From: Parietaria judaica
Taxonomy: Eukaryota; Streptophyta; Magnoliopsida; Rosales; Urticaceae
DNA: 64,000 nt
Reading direction: 5' to 3'
NCBI GenBank assembly: GCA_954871525.1
Contig: OX940861.1
Coordinates: 9,904,842 to 9,968,841, forward strand
Positions within the stretch are counted from its first letter, which is position 1, and each line of letters opens with the position of its first letter. The translations under genes were made by a program, and so were the position numbers. Shown piece by piece: positions 12,655-25,712 of the stretch. Below the pieces are notes generated by a model. That model ran no database searches. It had not been told where the DNA came from and worked only from the letters and a program-made list of their open reading frames with translations.

Positions 12655-14251
12655 CAATAGTATATATGGTACACAAGATAAAACACGAACAAAAGTAAAA
12701 CAATTGTCCGAATTAACAAATATTTTACTCTCTTTTTTATATTTTATGATTTGTATTTATGTCTTTATATCGACGTACTTATATAATTTTTTTCCAAAAA
12801 ACCCCACAACTTTGTATTGTTGCTTCTTTACTCTCTTCATTTCCCATTGGTTTTAAAGTAAAACCCTATAATACTTCTTATGGTATTAGAGTTCATTAAG
12901 CTCAAATTAGCAGTTGTCCAAAAAAGAAAAGAATTCGATGCAAGATGAGTGAGCCCAACAAAATCATCATCTTGAGAGGACAAATAAGTCCCGCATGATA
13001 AAAACATGAAGACTTCGCACACTTTATAAAAAGTTATGAGTTACTCCCTCATTGCTAATTGATTTTTAAGTATAATACCGTAATACTTGTTATGATCTAG
13101 TCATTTAACAAACTAGAGATAAAACTTGAATTGTGTTAATATTTGTTTATTTTTTATTTTTTATTTTGTCCATCTTCCTATATTTCACAGCAAAGTACTT
13201 TGGTCTTGGCAACCTATGCATGACTTATTGACCCTTTCGTTTGTTTGCTGAAAGAATCGCCAAGTAACATTAACATACTCTCATAGAATCAAAGACTGTC
13301 TCGGACTTGGACAACTACATTCTTCCAAAATCGTACCAAATAATATATATTTAATTACTTATCCTTGAAACACTAAAATTATTAGGCTCTTAATGATACT
13401 TGAACTTTTCATTGGGGTGCAAGCTTGACTCTTAAATTTTAGTTTTTGGCCGTAATGCCTTCTATCATTTCAAAAATACATCAAGATCAATATACTAAAT
13501 TATGACTATTATGGAGAGCTTAAAGAGTATAATAAGCAATTTAAGAAATGTAAAAAAAATTACAAGATTTGAATATATATATATATATATAACTGATGAA
13601 AATATTATAAAAAAACTCATGTGCTATACAAAATTATTTTTCCTCTCATTTTTAAGTTATATAGGGTATTTTTTTACTTTTTGAGAAAAGAAAAAAAAAA
13701 CATTGATAGTAAAGTTCATGAGCATTTGTGCCAAATTTTCATTATAATGATCCAACTGTGTTAGATATTAAATTATTCATGAAATCATGCTTGCTCTAAG
13801 CTCTTAGAAACTGCAGGATCTTCCTTGATGAGGTGAACACGTGCACATTCTCTTCCTAAAAAATCTCGAAACACTTGTCGTTTATCTGTGGCTTATATCG
13901 TCGACATCGATAACTTCATAACTCAGTGCATACAAGTTCTGAACGATCTATTATTTTGTCGTAATATCTGTTTGCTTAACCATTTCTAGACGACGTGGCT
14001 GAGTACAGTTTGGAAGATGCCCTGTTTTGGTGGGTTACTTAACTCGTTATAAAGATGGCTCAAAAGTGACCATTGAAGGCGACACTCCAAGCTTTGAGCT
14101 TTCCTTTTAAAGACCCTAATTAATACTTAATTATCACCAACCTGGCCTTTGCTCCTATCCTTTAGATCTCTCTTATTATATATATATAATATATATAATA
14201 TACATATATATAACACGAGTTATGGTTGAAAATTTTGTACAACGATTTTTG
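12655..14251. other. AT-rich intergenic DNA
   Basis: No gene is supported. Short AT microsatellites lie at about 13567-13591 and 14180-14215. Confidence 0.5.
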
Positions 14252-14256
14252 GTATT

Positions 14257-14653
14257 TGTTGGTGCAGAAACGAGCGAGGAAGAAATATTAAACACACACC
14301 ACTGAACACTCACTCACGTAAAGATAAACACGAGATATTTTGAGAGGGAGAGTCGATTTTTGGTGCTGCGTTAATCGTAGCCTTTTTCTGAGATTTTATT
14401 TATAGACTTAGGAATAAAAAACATGTGATCGTGGCCTTTTTTCTAGCCATTAGCCAACGATCATTTTGACCCCACTATCACTAACAAATTCTCCTAAATA
14501 CTAGAACATAAGAAGACTTGCTCAGCTCTTTATTTTTAAAATAAAACAAATCTAAACTAATGCCTAATGCATGCAGTACGTAATTAAAAAACAAATGCAT
14601 GCAAATAACATCCAAATTAAGTACTGTAACGAGATTAGGATATTAAACCAACA
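14257..14653 (-). repeat. 3' LTR of Copia element A
   Basis: On the minus strand it starts TGTTGG directly after a purine-rich tract (AGATTAAGAGGG, 14659-14672) and ends CCAACA at 14257. It is alignable but clearly diverged from the 5' LTR at 26507. Confidence 0.65.
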
Positions 14654-14698
14654 AATCACCCTCTTAATCTCGTTACACCGCGTCGGTTCGCTTGGCGT

Positions 14699-15040
14699 TT
14701 ACTGCTGGCCGGTGTCGAGGTACCGCACTCCATCCACCACTTCCACGGGCACTGCCTTCTCATTGTTTGGGCTTACATCCCGTGGCGAGTCGTCGGCTGC
14801 CTCGGCCAACGTACATATTTGCGCCATGAGCAGCGCCGGCTCGTCGTCTTCTTCTGTCTCGGCGTGCATGAGATTGGCCTGCTCGTGTCTTTTCCGGTCG
14901 CGCTTCGCCTTGCGACACTCCTTGGCCCAATGGCCAAAGATACCACAATACCGACAGTTTCCCTTCTTGCGTTTGTCGTAGCCATCGCCATTTGACGACC
15001 ACTTCGATTTGTTCTTCTTGTCTGTTGGATCCCAATTCAC
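14699..15040 (-). pseudogene. Copia element A gag, C-terminal part with zinc knuckle
   Basis: The minus strand encodes a lysine-rich stretch followed by a CCHC zinc knuckle (CRYCGIFGHWAKEC), an acidic linker (EEDDEPALL) and the first residues of protease (YLDTG), then a stop. In Copia gag the knuckle packages RNA. The N-terminal half is at 25713-26332, on the other side of the nested insertion. The protease triad start is present but the rest of pol is missing, so this is an internally deleted element. Confidence 0.85.
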
Positions 15041-15251
15041 GGATCTGCAAAGAACACGATCACCACCACCAAAGAAAATCTCGAATAGAAAATTGAAGAA
15101 CACAAATCTGGGAGAATAAATTCTCTATTGATAATCGAAGGCAAAATACAAGAAGATAAACTCAAAACTCTAATGGACTCTTCTCTTTTACAAAGTGTAC
15201 ATGCTAGGTATATTTATAGCCTCACATAGGCGAAACCCTAGCTAACCAAAT

Positions 15252-15996
15252 TGTTGGAAATCACGTCTCGGATTCCGTGTAAATTATCACGAATTAATTT
15301 AAAGCGGAAAAACTTGTTATCCGTACAACGATCCGGATATCGGATAATAACCATATAACAAGATCTGATAAATATTATGTAATTTAATATTCATATAAAT
15401 CATTATTAATAATCTAGTCATAATAGGAAATAAATAGAAAGCAGTAAATGGTTGCATTTATTAACCCAATGCATAAGGCTGTACCTCTAATGACGACTTC
15501 TAGCTGCGCGTTCTGAATCGGGCAGGGCTCCGCCGGTGCTGAGGGAAACTCCCGTGATCATCCGGGATATTCTCCTGGAATCCTCGTACCGAAGCGTGGG
15601 CTTCACCGGGAGGACTCCGTCGCAAAATTTAAACTGATGGTTCTTTTTAAGCTTCCGGAGAACTAAGTCTCTTAAGCCGAACCAGAAAGAGAGATCAGAG
15701 AGAAAATTCGCAGACCCTGAAGGAGAGGGAGAGTTCAAATTTTTCTCTGGGGAAAGGTGTGAAAAATGTGTAGAATGAGCCTCCTATTTATAGGCTCAAA
15801 CCGTAACCGAATTGGAGAAATTCCCTCCCTAATTTTCGAATTTCATATATTAAATATAATTAATTATCTCAATCCAATGTTCCAGATTTAATCTTATCTA
15901 AATCCAATGGATATAATTAATTAGGGATTTAATTAAATAAGAAAGATTTGGATAAAATCAAAAATCCAATCTTATCTTCTTATCTTTATAAATTCG

Positions 15997-16035
<39 letters not shown>

Positions 16036-17973
16036 GTTGAATTATCATTATCTAGATCCAACGGTTGAGATAAATCTTTAAACCGATCTAATGGATCAAA
16101 TTAGTATAGGATAAAATCAAGTATTAAAAGATTTAATAAAAAGCAATTTCGAATTTATCCGTAAACCATAATTCGAAAATAATATAAATATATATAATTA
16201 ATTAATTTCCAATCCGACGGTAAAGATTAAATCTTAGACCGATCTAACGGATATAATTAATTAATCAAATTTGAAAAATGAAACTTGATCACCAAGTTAT
16301 TAATTTCGATTTCACCAATATCCTAATCCAACGGTTGATATTAAATCATAACCGATCCAATGGATTAAATTGATTTTAGGGTTTTTCTCAAATACCAAAA
16401 CATTTGGTACTTTTGCCGCAATTATGGAAAGACCAAAGTCTATCCATTCGAATGTGAATGGATCCTCATTCCAAAGCCCAATTCGATTTCTACACTCTAT
16501 AATATATAAAAATATATTATTTTCATATTAATATAAATCTATTAATTATTGAATAATTATTAATAATACATTAATAATAAAATTCGAATAATTAAATTAT
16601 ATTACTATTCTCTGATATCAATATCACACATTTAAATGTCATGGTGACACACCATCATTTAAATTCGTGACATGTGATTTAATTTCATAGTTTACCGAAA
16701 CGATCACAAACTTAGAAATTCTCTAAATCGCAAACCGTACGTCGAAACGACTTGGTTCCAAAAGAAAAGTTTCTTAGAATTTAATTTCCAACAACTTTCA
16801 TGTTGACAGAAAATCCAAATTCTACTTTATTTTGTCATTTAATTTCGGTTATCAAGATATGGTACTTTTGCCACGCTACTGATAAAATTATTTGATGTCT
16901 GTCACAGACTTCAGTTTTATGAGTCTTGCCAAATGATCTTAAAAACATTTTAATGTCTTTATCACGTACGTATCATCCATTACGGAGCTATCCTGGGGAC
17001 CATGGACCCGTATCACTTAATCTCAAACGAACTGCTAGGGTGTTCGTCAAACCTCGGTGTTATTCCACTATAAGCCCGAGGATGCACTCTTTAGTGATAC
17101 AGTATATATTATTCCCTTTATTACAGCAGGGTGTCCATTGATACAATTAAATTCGGGTTATTGATCTTTCACTTGATGATCCACACACGAGCAGGCGGTT
17201 TCTACCGTTATGCCCCTCATTGCATTTTCATCCTTGACTCAGTAAGTAATATTATGAGTGACCCACTTATGGTTTCGATTCATAAGTTGCGCACGGGTAC
17301 CTCTCACTTCTCACCACCGACAATCAAGGGAATCATCATGACTCTAAAGAGAGTTGTGTGATGCCCATGTCAATGACCAAGCTACCCTTATTGCTGACTA
17401 TCATGCTCCCAAAATAATAGTGTTGGGAACAACGGTAATATATTGTGTTCTTTAACGGTTAAATCAAAGAACAATCAAGCCAGCAGCTCGGACTCAAGAT
17501 CACTCAGGACTTAGATCGAATATCCATTTGATCATCTACTAGTGACTCAATTCCAAGTTATCAGTGACGGTCTTATATGATAACTTTCCGGAGTTTAAGT
17601 CAGGTCCAGTCCAGTATGAAGACACTTCATACTTAATGCACTTCTAGTGAGTGTGACACACACAAAATCCAGAATAGGATTGTCACTTAGTCACATTAAT
17701 GACCTTGAACGATTAATGAGCTCTTACCTAGTTAATCAGGTCACGGACATTTTAAGTTCATTTATTATGATTATTAATTCTTCCTCACATTGACTCTGTT
17801 GTGATAATAATTCATAATTGCATCCTCTATGAACTAAGGATCAAACATTCTATTTTACTCTACCAGAAACTATAATAAGATTATCATAATAAGCATCATC
17901 TTTATTCAACGACTTGTCATAATCTTTTACAAATGGATAAAAAAAAGTTGTTTAAGGACACATACGTCCAACA
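15252..17973 (-). repeat. 3' LTR of Copia element C
   Basis: The 2722-bp repeat aligns with 22655-25404. Compared with that copy it lacks about 33 bp after position 15292, apparently lost between two short AATTA repeats, and has a longer AT microsatellite at about 15999-16030. Open frames within both LTRs are mirrored between the copies and are not genes. Confidence 0.95.
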
Positions 17974-17985
17974 ATCTCCCGCTTG
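17974..17985 (-). other. Polypurine tract of Copia element C
   Basis: On the minus strand the purine-rich string AAGCGGGAGAT lies directly beside the TGTTGG start of the 3' LTR, the expected place for the plus-strand primer. Confidence 0.75.
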
Positions 17986-17988
17986 TAC

Positions 17989-19727
17989 TTAAAGAAGATG
18001 ACCCATGTCTTTCAGACCCATACTCTCCAGATGCCTCCTGAATATTTTCTCTGGCAACGTCTTGGTGAATGGATCAGCCAGATTGTCTTCCGAAGCTATT
18101 TTCACAACCCTCACGTCGCTACGACGCACTATTTCTCTTATGAGATGGTATTTGCGTTCTATATGTTTTGTCTTGTTATGGTCTCTGGGCTATTTAGAAT
18201 TTGCCACCGCACCACTGTTGTCACAGTATAATGTTTGGGGCCCATCTACATCTGGAATAACTCCCAGCTCTATGTAGAAATTCTTGAGCCAAACTGATTC
18301 TTTGGCTGCCTCACAAGCTGCCACGTATTCAGCTTCCATCGTGGAATCTGCGATACAAGATTGCTTTACGCTTCTCCAGAATATCGCTCTACCAGCAAGG
18401 GTGAACACTGCTCCTGACGTCGATTTTCTCGCGTCTCTATCAGACATAAAGTCTGAATCAGTGTAACCTAGTGGATTCAGTTCTGATCCTGAAAACACTA
18501 ACATATAGTCTCTCGTTCTCCGAAGATACTTGAGAATGTTTTTCACTGCTGTCCAGTGAGCCATACCAGGGTTGGATTGGTATCTGCTAACAATTCCCAC
18601 AGCGTAACAGATGTTTGGCCTAGTACACTGCATAGCGTACATCAGACTTCCCACTGCTGAAGCATAGGGTATTCACCTCATCTCATCTTGCTCTTCCGGA
18701 GAAGCAGGGCACTGTTTCCTGTTAAGGAATACTCCACGTCTGGTCGATAAATTACCTCCCTTGGAGTTTGCCATTGCAAAACGATCAAGCACCTTATCAA
18801 TGTAAGCTGGTTGCGATAAGGCTAGAAGCCTGTTGTTACGATCCCTAAAGATACGGATCCCAAGAACATAGCTGGCTTCTCCCATGTCCTTCATTTGGAA
18901 TTGTGTAGATAGCCACGCTTTCACGTCCGATAGCCTCTTCACACTGTTTCCAATGAGAAGAATATCGTCGACGTATAGAACAAGAAATATCTCCACGGTT
19001 TCATCATTAAGTTTGTATATGCAGGCTTCAGTGATGTTCTGTATGAATCCATAGGATTTGATGGTTTCATCAAACCTTAGATTCCAGGATCTTGAAGCTT
19101 GCTTCAATCCATAAATGGATTTGAGAAGTCTGCAAACTTTCCCTTCTTGACCCTTCTGCACGAACCCTTCTGGTTGGTCCATATAGATGTTTTCGTCAAT
19201 GTACCCGTTCAGGAAGGCGGTTTTGACGTCCATCTGCCAAATCTCGTAATTGAGACTACAGGCTATGGCCATGAGAATCCGGATGGACTTATACTTAGCG
19301 ACTGGAGCGAAGGTCTCATCGAAATCAATACCTTCCCTCTGGGTAAAACCCTTAGCCACTAGTCTAGCTTTGAAGGTTTCAACCTCCCGTCCACTCCTCT
19401 CTTTCGCTTGTATACCCATTTACAACCAATGGTTTTGAAGCCATCCGGTAAGTCTACAAGTTCCCAGACTTCATTAGAATCCATTGATTCTATTTCTTGG
19501 TTCATGGCTTCCTGCCATTCTCCCTTATCAGGATCCATCATAGCTTGCTCATAGCCTATGGGATCTTCAACACTAGTGTTTGTAACAGCTAGGTGAAATT
19601 CCAACTGGGTGTGCTCGTAGCGCTCAACAGGTCTTTTGAACCTCCCACTACGTCTGAGTACCCCTTGGTTCTGATTTGGGACCGTGGTTTCCACACTCTC
19701 TTCGACAACAGGCACTGTTGTCGGCAT
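17989..19727 (-). pseudogene. Copia pol remnant: reverse transcriptase and RNase H
   Basis: On the minus strand the start of the RVT_2 domain is seen (EAMNQEIESM, TIGCKWVYKRKR), then ARLVAKGFTQ, the MDVKTAFLNG motif, the catalytic YVDD at about 18970, and the RNase H part (GYTDSDF, STMEAEYVA). The open frame ends with HLESMGLKDMGHLL and a stop at 17989-17991, 16 bp from the LTR. It is disabled by a frameshift near 19390, an in-frame TGA at 18673-18675 and an in-frame TAG at about 18190-18192. The integrase and protease that should precede it are gone. Normal Copia pol would be more than twice this length. Confidence 0.9.
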
Positions 19728-20055
19728 TGTGACTTTATCACAAGATCATTTTTGTGAATAATTTCCTCTAATTTCATTCTCTATTAACCATCATGATTAA
19801 AATTGACATTTGATTTAATTAAATCAATTAGAGCAATTAAAGACTATAGATAGAAAAGTAACTGTCACTATATTTATCTGGATATTGCAAAATAATCCGA
19901 AAAAAATAAGACCTTTATTAATAAAGAATTATTCCATGCAATCAATATCCAAAGATAAATAAATCGAGGTCTTAACAATGCAAAATTAATGATAACAATA
20001 AACTTGAATCGAATGTAAACTTAAAGCATGCTTCCTTCTTCGAGGCACTCGAGTA

Positions 20056-20852
20056 CTAGCCGCTTTCGTTCTCTGCTGAGTTCTCATCAACAGAACTCCT
20101 GCTAAATCCTGAAAAGAAAATGAACAAGTGTTAGTATTTTAATTTATGGATCTGAGATTTGAATCTCTCTAATAAAAACTAATTTCGGGGTTAACAGAAG
20201 AGTCATTACCTCTCCAAGCCCGCAGATGTTCTCGGCACATCGTGTGCCCCTTTGCTCTTGGTTTGAGCCAGCATTCAATGCATAAAGCTCCATTTCCGTT
20301 TTTCTTCTTAGCAGAAGCAACTTCTGTAATGAAAAACGTTTGCAATGCTTAGAATTTTAATCTATGGATATGAGATTTGAATCTCTCCAATAAAAAACTA
20401 ATGTAGTATTCATAAAAGGTTTTACCCTTTTGTGAACTGATGTGCAGTCTGCATCGCAGCTGACCTGGCACTCTCTTCCTTGTTCCACATTGGAAGCACA
20501 TTGCAGATAAACCAACCTTTCTTTCTTTTCTTCCAGGTTCAGCTTTCGATTCAGTCTTTCATTTGTTATCTTTTGCCATTGCTTGAGTGACAAGAACCGT
20601 TACTTTGTTCACCTTTTTCATTAGTCTCTCAATTTCACCCATCGAGGCTTTGAGTGCCGAATCTTTAAAGAATTGACTCTTGTTTGGATACTGGTCTAAT
20701 AAGAAACTGAGTAACTCATATTCATTATCAGACTTGAACCAAGCACTGCCTTCTTCTAATATCCGTAGCTCAAACTCAGAGGGAGGACCAGAGTTGACCG
20801 AATCTGTTTCATCATCCGTGACATTAATAGCTTTAGACATTTTAACTGGCAT
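20056..20852 (-). pseudogene. Gene fragment with two introns and paired Cys/His modules inside Copia element C
   Basis: Three exons join on the minus strand: 20852-20426, 20323-20210 and 20108-20056, with GT-AG introns of 102 and 101 bp, both in phase 1. The product would be about 197 residues. Its acidic N-terminus (SKAINVTDDETD) and helical middle are followed by two similar modules of the form C-x2-C-x11or12-C-x3-H: one ending exon 1 (CFQCGTRKRVPGQLRCRLH) and one in exon 2 (CIECWLKPRAKGHTMCREH). They look like small zinc-binding units, and I do not recognise the family. One in-frame TGA at 20559-20561 breaks exon 1. The two introns are similar to each other, so an exon-plus-intron unit seems to have been duplicated. 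It lies where gag would be. It could be a captured host gene or an unusual element-encoded gene. Confidence 0.6.
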
Positions 20853-21014
20853 TGAAAAAGAAACTTATTAAACTTTATTATAGGTAGAATGTTTTTTTGA
20901 AAAATAATTTATTTGAAATAGTTACATGATGCAAACATGTTCCGGGAAAACGTTAAATAAACCCTTTAACTATTTCGTGATAATTTAACCGACTGTACAC
21001 GTCGTTGCCGTCCT

Positions 21015-21375
21015 TAGTGGCATGGTCACTCTAGGGTGTCTCACGGTATCAACCGTGTAGTTTGGTTAAACTAAGTTTTAGTCATAAACTTAATTAATAT
21101 TCATAACAAGAACCACCAAAGTTCTCTATGATTATTAACTATCACCATAGACGGTCGGGAAGCACCAACTTCCGTGCAAGCTTAACCCATTATTTTTGGT
21201 TCTCGGGATCCTCTTGGAAACATCGTCCTTGGGGAATGGTCACACTATAAGGTGACTCGCGGTCCATTTCCAAGATTCCTCCGTCCCCATATTCTTTTGG
21301 AACTATCACGGTGTCAAACCTTCCACAAGCACACCTTCCTTGGGGAATGGTCACACTAGGGTGACTCGAGGCGGT
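21015..21375. repeat. Dispersed short repeats in the leader of Copia element C
   Basis: A unit close to CCTTGGGGAATGGTCACACT followed by AGGGTGACTCG occurs at about 21228-21260 and 21339-21371, with a more diverged copy at about 21020-21050. The spacing is uneven. It lies in the transcribed leader of the element; a role in packaging or structure is possible but not shown. Confidence 0.6.
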
Positions 21376-22229
21376 GTGGTCAGCAGACGTTGTGAGAGTA
21401 ATAATGGAGACCTTTGTTTTATTCTATACTTGTCATTGTTTTTTTAGGAAATAACGTTTTTAATTTCTAAGTTATAAAAACTTATTATATAAACTGTCTA
21501 TTAATGACACATTAAAAGTTTATATTTTGGCTTTATTTATTACGACGCGTAATTTTATATAAGCCCTAGAAATGTATTTATTATTTCATCGGTAGTGATA
21601 GATCAATCCGTACGCTCTCCAGGTCGATGGGAGGGGTCCTAACCGGTCACCCAGAAGTGGATGGTGAACCGGCCCCACTTTTGATTCCCTCTTCTTTAGG
21701 CAAGATTGTACGGTTGAAATTTTTCCGACTAATAATTAACACTTTTAAATTTACTCTTTATTATTTATATCTATCCTATATAGACATATTAATAATGATC
21801 TAAACATACACACTATGTTTGAGGGTTATGAAAATAGGTTATAACAAATTATATCTATGATGAATATTTATAATCTTATGTTAATGATACTTATTCTCTA
21901 AGAATTATCATTAAACATTTCAATGCCCATTAATTATTATTTATGAAATATTAAAATAAGACAATGATATTATTCTTCAAATATTATCATCCATATTTTA
22001 ATTTATTAAATAAGACAATGTTATTTAATTATTAAATAACATCCATATTTAATTTTATGAATTTATTAAAATAAGACAATGTTATTTATCAGGAAATAAC
22101 ATCCATATTTTAATTCATATTAATTAATCAAACATAATTAATTTTAATTCATAAATATTAATTTCATTAATAAGAATTAATATTTAATCCACGGAATCCG
22201 GGTCGGAATAAAAATCCGACCCATTTTTT

Positions 22230-22500
22230 TAAAAAAAATGCACGTGGGCCCTCCGGGCTTAAGCCCGGGCCTACGTGCCCGTGGAATGGGCAGGGACAGC
22301 CCACGGGTGGGCCAGGGCAGCGCGCGCGCCCTTCGGGCTGGGCCTGCAGGCCCATTCCGCTGCCAGGCAGCGTGGGCCTTGCCCGTGGGCTTGCTGGGCG
22401 AACTCCCTGGGGCTGCAGCGGCAGCCCTTGTTCGTTCCTTCCTCGGGCTGGGCTGCCAAGGGCAGCCCGGTCCAACCACCCGGTCCGATTTTTCGGGTCG
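22230..22500. other. GC-rich, palindrome-rich block in the leader of Copia element C
   Basis: About 270 bp are strongly GC-rich in an otherwise AT-rich element. Many copies of GGGC and GCCC alternate, giving local inverted repeats such as CCGGGCTTAAGCCCGG. Open frames exist in several frames on both strands, which is what GC-rich repetitive DNA gives; none has a recognisable domain. Confidence 0.6.
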
Positions 22501-22635
22501 GGTAATTTTCTTATTTTAAATTAATATTTAAAATATCTAGAAATTCAAAATTTCAATTATAAATAATTAATTTTATTCATCAAATAATTCGTTCTTAAAC
22601 TTATTAATTAAATTACGTAATTATTTATCCTTGAA

Positions 22636-22652
22636 CCATGGCTCTGATACCA
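22636..22652 (-). other. Primer-binding site of Copia element C
   Basis: The minus strand reads TGGTATCAGAGCCATGG, the usual plant Copia site complementary to the 3' end of initiator tRNA-Met. Two bases separate it from the CA end of the 5' LTR. Confidence 0.95.
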
Positions 22653-22654
22653 AT

Positions 22655-25404
22655 TGTTGGAAATCACGTCTCGGATTTCGTGTAAATTATCACGAATTAT
22701 ACCTCCGAACCGTCCGGGTAACATTTAAAAATTAATTTAAAGCGGAAAAACTTGTTATCCGTACAACGATCCGGATATCGGATAATAACCATATAACAAG
22801 ATCTGATAAATATTATGTAATTTAATATTCATAAATCATTATTAATAATCTAGTCATAATAGGAAATAAATAGAAAGCAGTAAATGTTTGCATTTATTAA
22901 CCCAATGCATAAGGCCGTACCTCTAATGACGACTTCCGGCTGCGCGTTCTGAATCGGGCAAGGCTCCGCCGGTGCTGAGGGAAACTCCCGTGATCTTCCG
23001 GGATATTCTCCTGGAATCCTCGTACCGAAGCGTGGGCTTCGCCGGGAGGACTCCGTCGCAAAATTTAAATTGATGGTTCTTTTCAAGCTTCTGGAGAACT
23101 AAGTCTCTTAAGCCGAACCAGAAAGAGAGATCAGAGAGAAAATTCGCAGACCCTTAAGGAGAGGGAGAGTTTGAATTTTTCTCTGGGGAAAGGTGTGAAA
23201 AATGTGTAGAATGAGCCTCCTATTTATAGGCTCAAACCGTAACCGAATTGGAGAAATTCCCTCCCTAATTTTCGAATTTCATATATTAAATATAATTAAT
23301 TATCTCAATCCAATGGTCCGGATTTAATCTTATCTAAATCCAATGGATATAATTAATTAGGGATTTAATTAAATAAGAAAGATTTGGATAAAATCAAAAA
23401 TCCAATCTTATCTTCTTATCTTTATAAATTCGAATTATATATATATATATATATATATATTAAAAGTCGAATTATCATTATCTAGATCCAACGGTTGAGA
23501 TAAATCTTTAAACCGATCTAATGGATCAAATTAGTATAGGATAAAATCAAGTATTAAAAGATTTAATAAAAAGCAATTTCGAATTTATCCGTAAACCATA
23601 ATTCGAAAATAATATAAATATATATAATTAATTAATTTCCAATCCGACGGTAAAGATTAAATCTTAGACCGATCTAACAGATATAATTAATTAATCAAAT
23701 TTGAAAAATGAAACTTGATCACCAAGTTATTAATTTCGATTTCACCAATATCCTAATCCAACGGTTGATATTAAATCATAACCGATCCAATGGATTAAAT
23801 TGATTTTAGGGTTTTTCTCAAATACCAAAACATTTGGTACTTTTGCCGCAATTATGGAAAGACCAAAGTCTATCCATTCGAATGTGAATGGATCCACATT
23901 CCAAAGCCCAATTCGATTTCTACACTCTATAATATATAAAAATATATTATTTTCATATTAATATAAATCTATTAATTATTGAATAATTATTAATAATACA
24001 TTAATAATAAAATTCGAATAATTAAATTATATTAATATTCTCTGATTTCAATATCACACATTTAAATGTCATGGTGACACACCATCATTTAAATTCGTGA
24101 CATGTGATTTAATTTCATAGTTTACCGAAACGATCACAAACTTAGAAATTCTCTAAATCGCAAACCGTACGTCGAAACGACTTGGTTCCAAAAGAAAAGT
24201 TGCTTAGAATTTAATTTCCAACAACTTTCATGTTGACAAAAAATCCAAATTCTACTTTATTTTGTCATTTAATTTCGGTTATCAAGATATGGTACTTTTG
24301 CCACGCTACTGATAAAACTATTTGATGTCTGTCACAGACTTCAGTTTTATGAGTCTTGCCAAATGATCTTAAAAACATTTTAATGTCTTTATCACGTACG
24401 TATCATCCGTTACGGAGCTATCCTGGGGACCATGGACCCGTATCACTTAAGCTCCAACGAACTGCTAGGGTGTTCGTCAAACCTCGGTGTTATTCCACTA
24501 TAAGCCCGAGGCTGCACTCTTTAGTGATATAGTATATATTATCCTCTTTATTACAGCAGGGTGTTCATTGATACAATTAAATTCGGGTTATTAATCTTTC
24601 ACTTGTTTATCCACACACGAGCAGGCGGTTTCTACCGTTATGCCCCTCATTGCATTTTCATCCTTGACTCAGTCAGTAATATTATGAGTGACCCACTTAT
24701 GATTTTGATTCATAAGTTGCGCACGGGTACCTCTCACTTCTCACCACCGACAATCAAGGGAATCATCATGACTCTGAAGAGAACTGTGTGATGCCCATGT
24801 CAATGACCAAGCTACCCTTACTGCTGACTATCATGCTCCCAAAATAATAGTGTTGGGAACAACGGTAATATATTGTGTTCTTTAACGGTTAAATCAAAGA
24901 ACAATCAAGCCAGCAGCTCGGACTCAAGATCACTCAGGACTTAGATCGAATATCCATTTGATCATCTACTAGTGACTCAATTCCAAGTTATCAGTGACGG
25001 TCTTATATGATAACTTTCCGGAGTTTAAGTCAGGTCCAGTCCAGTATGAAGACACTTCATACTTAATGCACTTCTAGTGAGTGTGACATACACAAAATCC
25101 AGAATAGGATTGTCACTTAGTCACATTAATGACCTTGAACGATTAATGAGCTCTTACCTAGTTAATCAGGTCACGGACATTTTAAGTTCATTTATTATGA
25201 TTATTAATTCTTCCTCACATTGACTCTGTTGTGATAATAATTCATAATTGCATCTTCTATGAACTAAGGATCAAACATTCTATTTTAATCTACCAGAAAC
25301 TATAATAAGATTATCATAATAAGCATCATCTTTATTCAACGACTTGTCATAATCTTTTACAAATGGATAAAAAATATCTTGTTTAAGGACACATATGTCC
25401 AACA
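22655..25404 (-). repeat. 5' LTR of Copia element C
   Basis: The 2750-bp repeat has TGTTGG...CCAACA ends on the plus strand. It keeps about 33 bp that the other LTR has lost. This is long for a Copia LTR and makes up over half of the element when both copies are counted. Confidence 0.95.
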
Positions 25405-25712
25405 CAAATCGCACCAAATTGGGAAACTACCCTAAATAATCTTATCAAATCTTTGACTTGATCTTTACTTGCTCCTCAAGCTTCGCACTTTCCTCGGTGG
25501 GTAGTTGCTGACTTTCCCTTTCCTGCCCGGACAACTTATATGTCCCCGAGCTGGCCTGCTCGTATGCCCCGGGCTGGGTTTGCCTTCTATCCGGACTTCC
25601 TGCTCGTGTTGACCCGAGCTGGGCTGAACTCTTGTCCGTCCTCGGTTCTGGTCGGTACCCGGGCTGACTTCCTCTGTGTGACGGACTAAGTCAAGCTTAA
25701 GCTCACATTGTC

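Larger units (their letters stand above)
15252..25404 (-). mobile_element. Copia element C, 10.15 kb, non-autonomous
   Basis: A perfect 5-bp target duplication, CAAAT, lies at 15247-15251 and 25405-25409. The LTRs are 15252-17973 and 22655-25404, both TGTTGG...CCAACA. On the minus strand the order is 5' LTR, primer-binding site, a 1.8-kb leader, a gene fragment with introns (20056-20852), a remnant of pol with only reverse transcriptase and RNase H (17989-19727), a polypurine tract and the 3' LTR. Gag, protease and integrase are missing, so it needed help to move. By hand count the LTRs differ at about 2 percent of positions plus a few indels, suggesting insertion within roughly the last million years at commonly used plant rates. 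Confidence 0.92.
15046..25707 (-). mobile_element. LTR-like segment B, split by Copia element C
   Basis: The pieces 15046-15251 and 25410-25707 become one segment of about 500 bp once element C and one copy of its target duplication are removed. On the minus strand it starts TGTGAGC, carries a TATA box (GGCTATAAATA) and ends TTTGCA, as a solo LTR would. It sits inside the gag of element A. The flanks (GGATC and TTGTC on the plus strand) match only partly, so the boundaries and the solo-LTR reading are tentative. Confidence 0.5.

Noticed and set aside
16926..17361. ORFs repeated at 24561-24791
   Set aside because: They are mirrored in both LTRs of Copia C and show no domain.
22167..22519. Several 60-100 codon ORFs on both strands
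   Set aside because: They come from GC-rich palindromic DNA in the Copia C leader, where all frames tend to be open.
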